From assembly GCA_005879805.1 (NCBI GenBank), contig VBKL01000057.1:1-51352 (forward strand): DNA of 51,352 bases, read 5' to 3'. A program made the position numbers and the translations under genes. The notes beneath the pieces were generated by a model. It searched no databases. It worked only from the letters and a program-made list of their open reading frames with translations, and was not told the origin of the DNA. This DNA comes from Deltaproteobacteria bacterium (lineage in GTDB: Bacteria; Myxococcota; Myxococcia; Myxococcales; 40CM-4-68-19). The stretch's first letter is position 1. Every line of letters starts with the position of its first letter. Of the stretch, positions 44,458 through 51,352 are shown in pieces.

Positions 44458-45152
44458 GTTTCCATTTCCCGGGCAAGCGCGTCGGCAGCGGCCACGGGGT
44501 CGGCGGCTTCGCGCAGCGGACGGCCAACGACCACCAGCGAGGCGCCGGCGTGCACCGCATCCCGCGCCGACCCCGTCCGCTGTTGATCGTGGGTCGCCGC
44601 GCCGGTGGGCCGGATCCCGGGAACCACGAGCAGCGGTCCGGGTCCGAGCTCGCGCCGGAGCAGCCCTACCTCGGCCGGCGAACAAACGACGCCGTCCGCT
44701 CCGGCGTGGAGGGCGAGCCGTGCGAGGCGAAGGGCCGCGTCGGCAGGCGATCCGGAAATGCCCACTGCGTCGAGGTCGTCCTGCGCGAGCGAAGTGAGGA
44801 CGGTGACCGCGAGCAGCCGCGTACCGCTCGCTCCCGCCCCTAGCCCCCGGCGCGCCGCCCGGATCATCGCCGCGCCCCCCGAAGCGTGAACCGTGAGCAG
44901 CGCGGCGCCGAGGCCTGCCGCTCCCCGCGCCGCGGCCTCGACGGTATTGGGGATGTCGTGCAGCTTGAGATCGAGGAACACGGGCAGTGAAACCGACTTC
45001 ACAGCGTCTACCGCCGCCCTGCCGTGCGCCACGAACAGCTCGAGGCCGATCTTGAGCATCCCGACGTGGCCATCGAGCTTGCGGGCGAGCGCGGCCGCCG
45101 CCGCCGGGTCGGGCACGTCCAGGGCCGCCACGATTCGCTCGCGACCGGTCAC
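44454..45152 (-). CDS. pyrF: Orotidine 5'-phosphate decarboxylase
   Basis: 232 residues. GTG 45152 begins [20 protein letters not shown], with the first active-site Asp in ALDVP. The catalytic motif [20 protein letters not shown] holds the Asp/Lys/Asp network. The phosphate site appears as [20 protein letters not shown]. It makes UMP, the last step of pyrimidine synthesis. The start overlaps the proS stop (GTGA), indicating coupling with the tRNA synthetase gene. Motifs and length are complete. Confidence 0.95.
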   Translation of the reverse strand: MTGRERIVAALDVPDPAAAAALARKLDGHVGMLKIGLELFVAHGRAAVDAVKSVSLPVFLDLKLHDIPNTVEAAARGAAGLGAALLTVHASGGAAMIRAARRGLGAGASGTRLLAVTVLTSLAQDDLDAVGISGSPADAALRLARLALHAGADGVVCSPAEVGLLRRELGPGPLLVVPGIRPTGAATHDQQRTGSARDAVHAGASLVVVGRPLREAADPVAAADALAREMET

Positions 45153-46885
45153 CGCCAGAGCCGGCCGCCGCCCGAGAGCACCGCCTGGCGGGCCTTCTCC
45201 ACCACTTCCCCGATCGGTACCAGCTCGACCTCTTTGCTCTCGCGAGGCTTCCACTCCACCTTTCCTTCCGCGAGACCCTTCTTGCCGATGGCCACGCGCA
45301 AGGGAAGCCCGATCAGGTCGGCGTCCTTGAACTTCACTCCCGCCCGCTCGTCGCGGTCGTCCAGCAGCGCTTCGATGCCTTCCTCGCGCATCTGCTGGTA
45401 CAGCCGCTCCGCGGTCTCGCGCACCGGGGCGTCCTGGATCTGAAGGGGGAGGAGGGCGAGATGCAGCGGCGCGATGCTCATCGGCCACTGGATCCCGTCG
45501 CCGTCGTGGTGCAGCTCGACCGCACCCGCGAGGATGCGCTCGATGCCGATGCCGTAGCTACCCATGACGATGGGGACCTCCTTGCCCGACTCGTCCAGGA
45601 TCCGGGCACCCATCGACTCCGAGTAGCGGGTACCGAGCTTGAAGATGTGGCCCACCTCGAGCGCCTTGCCGACTTCGAGCGGTGAGCCGCAGCGCGGACA
45701 TCCTTCGCCAGCCGCCGCGGTGCGCAGATCGGCGGGGGTGGCGTGGGCCAGGTCCCGTGGCACCGAGACGTTGCGCAGGTGGAAGCCGTCCTTGTTGGCG
45801 CCGGTGACGAGGCCGCTCAGCCCGGCGAGCCGGTTGTCGAGGAAGACGCGGGCGGTCTTCACGCCGAGCCCACCGAGCGATCCCGGCTTGGCGCCCATCC
45901 ACTTCTGGATCTCCTCTGGATGGGCGGGCCGCAGGATGGAAGCGCCGGAGGCGGTCTGCAGCTTGGCCTCGTTGAGCTGATCGTCGCCGCGCACGATGGC
46001 CACGAGCGGCTTGTCGTCGCCCACGTAGACGAGGGTCTTGAGCTGCTGCTCGGCCGGGACCCCGTACGGCTTCTGCGCGAGCGCCTCGATGGTGACGACG
46101 CCCGGAGTCGCGAACTCCTCCGGGTCAGGGCTCGCTCCCGGGGGAGCGAATCTGTTCGGCGTCTCGACCTTGGACTCCGCCTTCTCGGTATTCGCCGCGT
46201 ACCCGCAATTCTTGCAGGAGGCGATGAGGTCCTCGCCCGCGTCGGTCATCACCATGAACTCGATCGAGCCGCTCCCGCCCATCGCGCCCGAGTGCGCTTC
46301 CACCTGGACCGTGGCGAGGCCGCAGCGCTGGAAGATCCGCGCGTACGCGAGGCGGTGCGCCTCGAACGACTTGTCGAGCCCGCCCTTGTCGACGTCGAAG
46401 GAGTAGCTGTCCTTCATGGTGAACTGCCGCACGCGGAGCAGGCCGCTCTTCGGCCGCGGCTCGTCGCGGAACTTGGTCTGGATCTGGTACCAGGTCTGGG
46501 GAAGCTGCCGGTAGCTGCGCACCTCGGCGCGGGCGAGGACGGTGAAGATCTCCTCGTGGGTCATGGCCAGGCACATGTCCGCGCCCTTGCGATCCTTGAA
46601 GCGGAACATGTTCTCGCCCATCACCGTCCAGCGGCCGCTCTCTTCCCAGACCTCGCGCGGATTGAGGGCAGGCAGGTAGAACTCCTGCCCGCCGATCCCG
46701 TCCATCTCCTCGCGCACCACCCGGGTGATCTCGTGGATCGCTCTCTGGCCCAGCGGAAGGATGCTGTAGATGCCGGCGGCGAGCTGGCGCATGAATCCGG
46801 CGCGCACCAGCAGCTGGTGGCTCGCCACCGTCGCGTCAGCGGGGTTCTCTTTTAGAGTTGGGACGAACGACTTCGACATCCGCAT
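45149..46885 (-). CDS. proS: Prolyl-tRNA synthetase (bacterial type with editing domain)
   Basis: 578 residues. Class II aminoacyl-tRNA synthetase: the start [20 protein letters not shown] and [20 protein letters not shown] are the ProS N-terminus. Motif 2 is [20 protein letters not shown]. The INS editing domain lies between ([20 protein letters not shown] onward), and motif 3 is [20 protein letters not shown]. The C-terminal anticodon-binding domain ends near the stop. It charges tRNA-Pro and clears Ala-tRNA-Pro. I use ATG 46885 (MRMSKSF), which has a GAGG element ~10 bp upstream; ATG 46879 is possible. It starts 11 bp after the DsbA-like gene. Confidence 0.96.
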   Translation of the reverse strand: MRMSKSFVPTLKENPADATVASHQLLVRAGFMRQLAAGIYSILPLGQRAIHEITRVVREEMDGIGGQEFYLPALNPREVWEESGRWTVMGENMFRFKDRKGADMCLAMTHEEIFTVLARAEVRSYRQLPQTWYQIQTKFRDEPRPKSGLLRVRQFTMKDSYSFDVDKGGLDKSFEAHRLAYARIFQRCGLATVQVEAHSGAMGGSGSIEFMVMTDAGEDLIASCKNCGYAANTEKAESKVETPNRFAPPGASPDPEEFATPGVVTIEALAQKPYGVPAEQQLKTLVYVGDDKPLVAIVRGDDQLNEAKLQTASGASILRPAHPEEIQKWMGAKPGSLGGLGVKTARVFLDNRLAGLSGLVTGANKDGFHLRNVSVPRDLAHATPADLRTAAAGEGCPRCGSPLEVGKALEVGHIFKLGTRYSESMGARILDESGKEVPIVMGSYGIGIERILAGAVELHHDGDGIQWPMSIAPLHLALLPLQIQDAPVRETAERLYQQMREEGIEALLDDRDERAGVKFKDADLIGLPLRVAIGKKGLAEGKVEWKPRESKEVELVPIGEVVEKARQAVLSGGGRLWR

Positions 46886-46896
46886 GCAAGAACACC

Positions 46897-47961
46897 TCAG
46901 CCCTTGCCCTTGAGCTCGCGGTCCACCGCCTCCTTGAACTGCTCGTACGGCACGGCGCCGTTGATGAAGATGCCGTTGATGAAGAAGGCGGGCGTGCCGC
47001 TCACGCCGGCCGACTCGCCGTCCTTCTCGTCCGCGCTCACCATCGCTGCCTTTTCGCCGCTGTCGAGGCACTTGTCGAACTTGCCCTGGTCGAGGCCGAT
47101 GTCCTTGGCGAACGTCTTGAGATCTTCGACCGCCAGCTTCTGCTGGTTGCTGAACATCTTGTCGTGCATCTGCCAGAACTTGCCCTGGTCCTGGGCGCAA
47201 GCCGCCGCCTCCGCCGCCTTCTCCGCGTTGGGATGGAAGGAGAGCGGGAAGTGGCGGAAGACCAGCCGCACCTTGCCGTCATAGTCCTTCATCAGCTTCT
47301 CGACGGTGGGAAAGACGCGGCCGCAGAACGGGCACTGGAAGTCGCTGAACTCGACGATGGTCACGGCGGCGTTGTCCGGGCCGCGCGAGGGGCCCTTGGC
47401 GGCGACCTCGACACGGGGAAGATTCGGCGGCGCAAGCGTGATCTGCACGCCGTGCTTCTGCTTCAGCTGGTCCAGGTAAGCGGTCAGCTGTTCCCGGCTT
47501 TTCTGCTGCTTCATGAACTGCACGAGCCGGTCGTGGACCTGCTCGTAGGACTGTCCGCCCACTTCGCCCTTGTGCTGCTCGTAGAGCTGCTTGAGCTCCG
47601 TCTCGGAAGGCGCGGGGAGCGACTGGAGGAAGTCTGTCTGGTACCACTGGTCGACCGTCTTCCCCTTGGTCTTCGCCTCCTCCTCCAGCAGCCGCTTGGT
47701 GATCATCTCGTCGATGGCGCCGCGGCGCGCGTCGTAGAGATCGGTGAGCGCCTTGACCTCGGCCTGCTTGAGCTTTCCGCCCGACTGCTTGTCCACCTCG
47801 GCATAGGTGATCGACTGCCCGTCGATGGTAGCCACCTTTTCGGTCGGCTCGACGCTGATGGGGTTCTTGTCCGACGCGTTCCGCGAGGACCCGGTCTTGC
47901 AGGCCGCGACTCCGAGAACGCAGAGGAGGGCGACCCATCTGAACGACCCGGACTTCTCCAT
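46897..47961 (-). CDS. DsbA-family thioredoxin-fold lipoprotein with N-terminal SurA/PrsA-like helical region
   Basis: 354 residues. The signal peptide ([15 protein letters not shown]) ends in a VAAC lipobox. Residues ~40-165 ([40 protein letters not shown]) resemble the helical N-domain of SurA-type foldases. The rest is a DsbA/DsbG-like thioredoxin fold with [20 protein letters not shown] (CPFC active site), [20 protein letters not shown] and the cis-Pro segment [17 protein letters not shown]. It likely acts as a periplasmic oxidoreductase or isomerase for disulfides, anchored by lipid. It is the first gene of a run with proS and pyrF; no functional link is obvious. Confidence 0.88.
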   Translation of the reverse strand: MEKSGSFRWVALLCVLGVAACKTGSSRNASDKNPISVEPTEKVATIDGQSITYAEVDKQSGGKLKQAEVKALTDLYDARRGAIDEMITKRLLEEEAKTKGKTVDQWYQTDFLQSLPAPSETELKQLYEQHKGEVGGQSYEQVHDRLVQFMKQQKSREQLTAYLDQLKQKHGVQITLAPPNLPRVEVAAKGPSRGPDNAAVTIVEFSDFQCPFCGRVFPTVEKLMKDYDGKVRLVFRHFPLSFHPNAEKAAEAAACAQDQGKFWQMHDKMFSNQQKLAVEDLKTFAKDIGLDQGKFDKCLDSGEKAAMVSADEKDGESAGVSGTPAFFINGIFINGAVPYEQFKEAVDRELKGKG

Positions 47962-48163
47962 GACAATGCTCCCTTCGGCGGACCGCGCACCCTAGGCGCG
48001 CGCCATACCGCCGTCAACGGAAGGAGGGTGTAACCGCTCCGCGGGCGCGGATCCCGTTTTGGGAGGCGGAATCGCGCGATATCTTCCCGAGAGAAGCCGC
48101 CGGGGGAGCGCTCCCAAGCCCCGCTGGACAGGGCTGCCGGGCCCGCGTAGCGTTTTTGGAACC

Positions 48164-48832
48164 GTGACCAATGCCGCTCGGGGAATCGTCCGCGCCGGAT
48201 ACCTCTGCGGCGCGGCATTCGTGGTGGTCTCGGCGATCCAGGGCTGCGTCCACGGCGAGGATTGGAAGGCGGACGCGCTCTGGAGCCTGGTCTTCGGAGG
48301 CAGCGCCCTTCTCCTGCTCTGGGCCGTGGGAACGGCGGGAATCCGGGTGCTGCTCCGGTCGCGTCTGCCCGGAGAGATCGCGCGGGACAACGTCGCCGCC
48401 GGCGTCGCGGCCGGCGCTCACTTCGCGGCGACCGGCCTCATCATCGCGAAGTGCTTCTACGGCGACGACGTGGCGACCCTCGGGATCTCGGTCGTCTTCT
48501 TCGTCATCGGCCAGGCCACGCTGCACCTCTTCGTCGTGCTGTTCCGGCTGCTCACCCTCTATGCCGAAGAGCAGGAGATCGAGGGCGAGAACGTGGCCGC
48601 CGCCGTCAGCTATGCCGGCGCGATGATCGCCATCGCCCTCATCGTGGGACACGCGACCGAGGGCGACTTCGCGGGCTGGGGCATCTCTCTCCGCGCCTAT
48701 GGGGTCGCGCTCGTTTCCGCCCTCGTGCTCTATCCGGTCCGGCAACTCGGCGTGCAGACCCTGCTGCTCCGCAAGCGCTTTCGAGGGCAGGCCGCGATTC
48801 CGTTCCGAGCCCGTGGTGGTCGGCGCGGATGA
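48164..48832 (+). CDS. DUF350 (UPF0719) family membrane protein
   Basis: 222 residues from GTG 48164 with about seven membrane helices in two similar halves, the double DUF350 layout: VRAGYLCGAAFVVVSAIQGC, LVFGGSALLLLWAVGTAGIR, then AAGVAAGAHFAATGLIIAKC, SVVFFVIGQATLHLFVVLFR, EGENVAAAVSYAGAMIAIAL and LRAYGVALVSALVLYPVRQL. DUF350 genes are regularly found beside glutathionylspermidine-synthase-like genes, as here; the function is unknown. The open frame reaches back to 48059, but the extra N-terminus is not membrane-like. Its end overlaps the next gene. Confidence 0.75.
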   Translation: MTNAARGIVRAGYLCGAAFVVVSAIQGCVHGEDWKADALWSLVFGGSALLLLWAVGTAGIRVLLRSRLPGEIARDNVAAGVAAGAHFAATGLIIAKCFYGDDVATLGISVVFFVIGQATLHLFVVLFRLLTLYAEEQEIEGENVAAAVSYAGAMIAIALIVGHATEGDFAGWGISLRAYGVALVSALVLYPVRQLGVQTLLLRKRFRGQAAIPFRARGGRRG

Positions 48833-49967
48833 GCAGGCGTCGCTCTACCGCGCCGCCGAGGAAATGGCGGCAGCCTGGAATGAGCTTTGCCTCCTCTGCG
48901 CCGAACGGCCCGAACTGGTCAGCGGGTTCCTCGGCCTCAGCGAAGTACAGCAGGCGCTGTGGTGGTCGTCCGCGCCCCACTGGCACGGAATCGCGCGTGC
49001 CGACGTCTTCCTCACGGGCGGAGGCCCGCGGATCTGCGAGCTGAACTGCGACACCCCGAGCGGCGAGGCCGAGGCGGTGCTGCTCAACCGCGCCGCGGCA
49101 AGGCGCGGCCTCTCCGACCCGAACGCGGCGCTCGAAGATCGGTTCTGCGCGATGATCGAACACCTGGGCCGCTCGGTCCGCGCGGGAACGCCGGGGCCTC
49201 TCTCCATCGGCATCGTCTATCCGACTGAAATCGCGGAGGACCTCTCCATGGTCCTCCTCTATCGGCGATGGTTCGAGAAGCGCGGCTTCCGCGTCACGCT
49301 CGGATCGCCGTTCAACCTCTGCGCGCTTCCCGGCCGCCGCGCCGGGTTGTTCGGCACCCCATGCGACGTGTTCGTGCGCCACTACAAGACGGACTGGTGG
49401 TCCGAGCGCAGCCCGGCCTGGGCGGACGCGCCCGCGGTCCCGGATCCCGAGCCGCTCTCCGAACAGCTCGGCATCATCCTCGGAAGCGTGCTCCGAGGGA
49501 CGAGCGCGGTGGTGAACCCGTTCGGCGCGGTCGTCCCACAGAACAAGCGTGCGATGGCGCTCTTCTGGGAACGGCTCGATCTCTTCTCCGGATACAGTCG
49601 CGCGGCCATCCGCCAGTACCTACCCGAGACGGTACGGCTCGAGTCGTTGTCGCAGGAGCGTCTTCTCGCCGAGCGCGAAGACTGGGTGCTCAAATCGGAC
49701 TACGGCTGCGAAGGCGACGAGGTGGTCATCGGCAAAGGCACCGAGCCCGACGATTGGAAGGATTGCCTGAACGCGGCGGTGCCCGGCCGCTGGGTCGCGC
49801 AGCGGTACTTCCGCGCCGCTCCCGGTCCGGACGGCACCGTAGCGAACCACGGCGTTTTCCTGGTCGCGGGGCGGGCCTGTGGCCTCTACACGCGGATCTC
49901 GGAAGGTCCCACCGACCGGTACGCCCTTTCCGCTCCGGTGCTCGTACGCCCCGGTGACTCGCCGTGA
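48813..49967 (+). CDS. Glutathionylspermidine synthase-like ATP-grasp ligase
   Basis: 384 residues if GTG 48813 is used; the frame is open back to 48699 inside the DUF350 gene. The ATP-grasp ligase half of GspS is recognisable: PRICELNCDTPSGEAEAVLL, SAVVNPFGAVVPQNKRAMAL, FWERLDLFSGYSR, REDWVLKSDYGCEGDEVVIG and GRWVAQRYFRAAPG. No amidase domain is present, as in YgiC/YjfC homologues, whose substrate is unproven and need not be glutathione and spermidine. It is coupled with DUF350 upstream and, through GTGA, with the unknown Tat-like gene downstream. Confidence 0.82.
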   Translation: MVVGADEQASLYRAAEEMAAAWNELCLLCAERPELVSGFLGLSEVQQALWWSSAPHWHGIARADVFLTGGGPRICELNCDTPSGEAEAVLLNRAAARRGLSDPNAALEDRFCAMIEHLGRSVRAGTPGPLSIGIVYPTEIAEDLSMVLLYRRWFEKRGFRVTLGSPFNLCALPGRRAGLFGTPCDVFVRHYKTDWWSERSPAWADAPAVPDPEPLSEQLGIILGSVLRGTSAVVNPFGAVVPQNKRAMALFWERLDLFSGYSRAAIRQYLPETVRLESLSQERLLAEREDWVLKSDYGCEGDEVVIGKGTEPDDWKDCLNAAVPGRWVAQRYFRAAPGPDGTVANHGVFLVAGRACGLYTRISEGPTDRYALSAPVLVRPGDSP

Positions 49968-51340
49968 CCGTGCCAGAGGCGCGACGGCCGTTCTCGCGAA
50001 AGGCGTTCCTCGACGACGACGAGGTCGTCGGGGCCCGCTGGTGGCAGGAGTCGGTCCGCCTGTCCGCGACCCCCGTGAGCCGCCGCCGTGCGCTGCAGGC
50101 GCTTGCGGTCCTCGGCGGATCGGCGGTGGTGTTCGGGATCGTCGCCGCCTTCACGGATGCAGACAGACATGTCGACATCAGCATGGATTCCCTCGAGCTG
50201 CAGAAGCGCGAGGGATGGAACGTCGGACAGGAAGGCGCCGCCCTGCGCTTTCCCGGCTCGTCCGGAGTGGACGCCGACGGGAACGCAGACTGGGAACAGA
50301 CGCTGCCGCTGCTCGCGAGCGACCTGTCCCCCGCGCAGGCGGCGCTCAAGCCGTATTACGTGCCCACGCTCTTCCAGGCGCTCGAATCGCCCTCGGGCGC
50401 GACGTTGCGCGGGGAGCTGAAGCCGTTACTCCCGCCAGACGGTCGGGAAGACACGCTCCGGGGCGAGGCCATTCTCTCGCTCTTCCGTGCCGTGGACATG
50501 CCGAAGGACACTGCCCTGATCCTCGATCTCGAGGGTCCCACCTCGATCGCCGTCGCGGCCACGCTCGCATCGGGATTCGAGCCGGTCTTCACGTTCGACA
50601 ACTGGCCTCATCCGCTCGGAGTCGTTCCTTCCCACCTCACGCTGGCGTCGGCGGTGTTCTACCGGCCGGTGTTCCTGAAAGCCCGCGGCCAGCGCCCGGC
50701 GAACGCGCCCGCCGTTTTTGTCCTCGATCGCAACCGTCTCGCCCACTACACCGACGAGGACGGCCAGTTCGACAATCGCTACGTCGCGAAGCTCCCGACG
50801 GCGGAGAACCTGCGCTCGCTCGGGATCCGCCATCTCCTCTACGTGACGCCGGGAAAGAACGACCTGCGCGAGCTCGACGATCTCAACGACGACTTCGTCG
50901 AGTTCGCCAAGCGATCGATCGACGTGAAGGTGCTTCCACTTTCCGATCTCGATGCGCCCGCGACCCCTTCCCGGGCCGCCCCAGCGACGGGCTACTACTA
51001 TGGGGGGCATCCACACACGCATCTCTGGTTCTGGAGCAATTACGGCTGGTACACGCCGCGTCCTTACGCCCGCGTGCCGTCGGGTCCGGCGGCGCCCGCG
51101 CTTCCGCCGCCCTCGCCTCCCGCGCAGATATCGCGCGGCGCCTCCTACCGCCCCGTGGAGCGGCCGACCATCTTCTCCTCGCGGTCCCTGGGCGTGGGAA
51201 GCGGGGTCGGTAAGCAGAGGCCTTCCGGCTTCGGCCGCGTGTCGGTCCGCGCCTCCGCCTCGACCGGCCGGATCAGCAGCGTCCGTCCCGGCCGCAGCGG
51301 CTCCTTCGGCCGCGCCGGCGGCGGAAGGTCGAGCGGTTAG
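49964..51340 (+). CDS. Uncharacterised protein with Tat-like signal and His/Tyr/Gly-rich C-terminus
   Basis: 458 residues from GTG 49964, overlapping the preceding stop. A twin-arginine-like segment with a hydrophobic stretch (VSRRRALQALAVLGGSAVVF, ~38-60) suggests Tat export or an anchor. The middle (~150-330) is globular with TALILDLEGPTSIAVAATLA and APAVFVLDRNRLAHYTDEDG; I do not recognise a family. The last ~120 residues are low complexity: YYYGGHPHTHLWFWSNYGWY, then Pro-, Ser-, Arg- and Gly-rich stretches. Gene order implies a role with DUF350 and the ATP-grasp ligase. Another ATG begins at 51349, where the window ends. Confidence 0.65.
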   Translation: MTVPEARRPFSRKAFLDDDEVVGARWWQESVRLSATPVSRRRALQALAVLGGSAVVFGIVAAFTDADRHVDISMDSLELQKREGWNVGQEGAALRFPGSSGVDADGNADWEQTLPLLASDLSPAQAALKPYYVPTLFQALESPSGATLRGELKPLLPPDGREDTLRGEAILSLFRAVDMPKDTALILDLEGPTSIAVAATLASGFEPVFTFDNWPHPLGVVPSHLTLASAVFYRPVFLKARGQRPANAPAVFVLDRNRLAHYTDEDGQFDNRYVAKLPTAENLRSLGIRHLLYVTPGKNDLRELDDLNDDFVEFAKRSIDVKVLPLSDLDAPATPSRAAPATGYYYGGHPHTHLWFWSNYGWYTPRPYARVPSGPAAPALPPPSPPAQISRGASYRPVERPTIFSSRSLGVGSGVGKQRPSGFGRVSVRASASTGRISSVRPGRSGSFGRAGGGRSSG

Positions 51341-51352
51341 AGAAAACCATGT

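Overview
The window is a very GC-rich, gene-dense chromosomal segment. It most likely comes from a myxobacterium or a close relative (Myxococcota, formerly Deltaproteobacteria). This is inferred from the strong GC bias at third codon positions, a complete gspC-N type II secretion operon, several sigma-54 systems (an NtrC-type regulator and an mrpA/mrpB/mrpC-like locus), a RNase E/G with a long acidic insert, and FtsY with an N-terminal membrane anchor. I see no phage, insertion sequence, CRISPR array, rRNA or tRNA.

Layout. Positions 1-11152 are all on the minus strand: the start of a YqeY protein (cut by the window edge), rpsU, a DUF1704 metallopeptidase, an IHF/HU protein, a YihY/BrkB membrane protein, RNase E/G, a TIGR03960-type radical SAM protein, acylphosphatase and ligA. 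Next come rho (+), a polysaccharide deacetylase and an LptF/LptG permease (-), an O-antigen ligase-like protein and rpmE (+). Positions 16.3-19.3 kb (-) hold a histidine kinase, a damaged sigma-54 response regulator and a damaged Crp/Fnr regulator, in the order of Myxococcus mrpA-mrpB-mrpC. A sigma-54 promoter and repeated half-sites lie in front of the Crp/Fnr gene. Positions 19.4-30.9 kb (+) hold a Flp-like pilin, a TPR protein, a candidate sigma-54-driven small RNA, a Cys/Met-metabolism PLP enzyme, a small unknown protein, a 3-methyladenine DNA glycosylase, smc, a secreted beta-rich protein, ftsY and an NtrC-type regulator. Positions 31.1-44.5 kb (+) are gspC-D-E-F-G-H-I-J-K-L-M-N; gspK is frame-disrupted. 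Positions 44.5-48 kb (-) are pyrF, proS and a DsbA-like lipoprotein. The end (+) is a DUF350 protein, a glutathionylspermidine-synthase-like ATP-grasp enzyme and an unknown Tat-like protein.

The most interesting items are these. (a) 20596-20832: a 37-bp dyad, a near-consensus -24/-12 promoter and a non-coding stretch closed by a strong intrinsic terminator, a layout like the Myxococcus developmental sRNA Pxr. (b) The mrp-like locus, whose regulator genes have both lost their middle parts out of frame, with inverted repeats near the apparent junctions; this may be real decay or an assembly error. (c) A 34-bp exact repeat sitting inside the 5' coding ends of two unrelated genes. (d) A -24/-12 promoter immediately in front of gspC, just after an NtrC-type activator gene.
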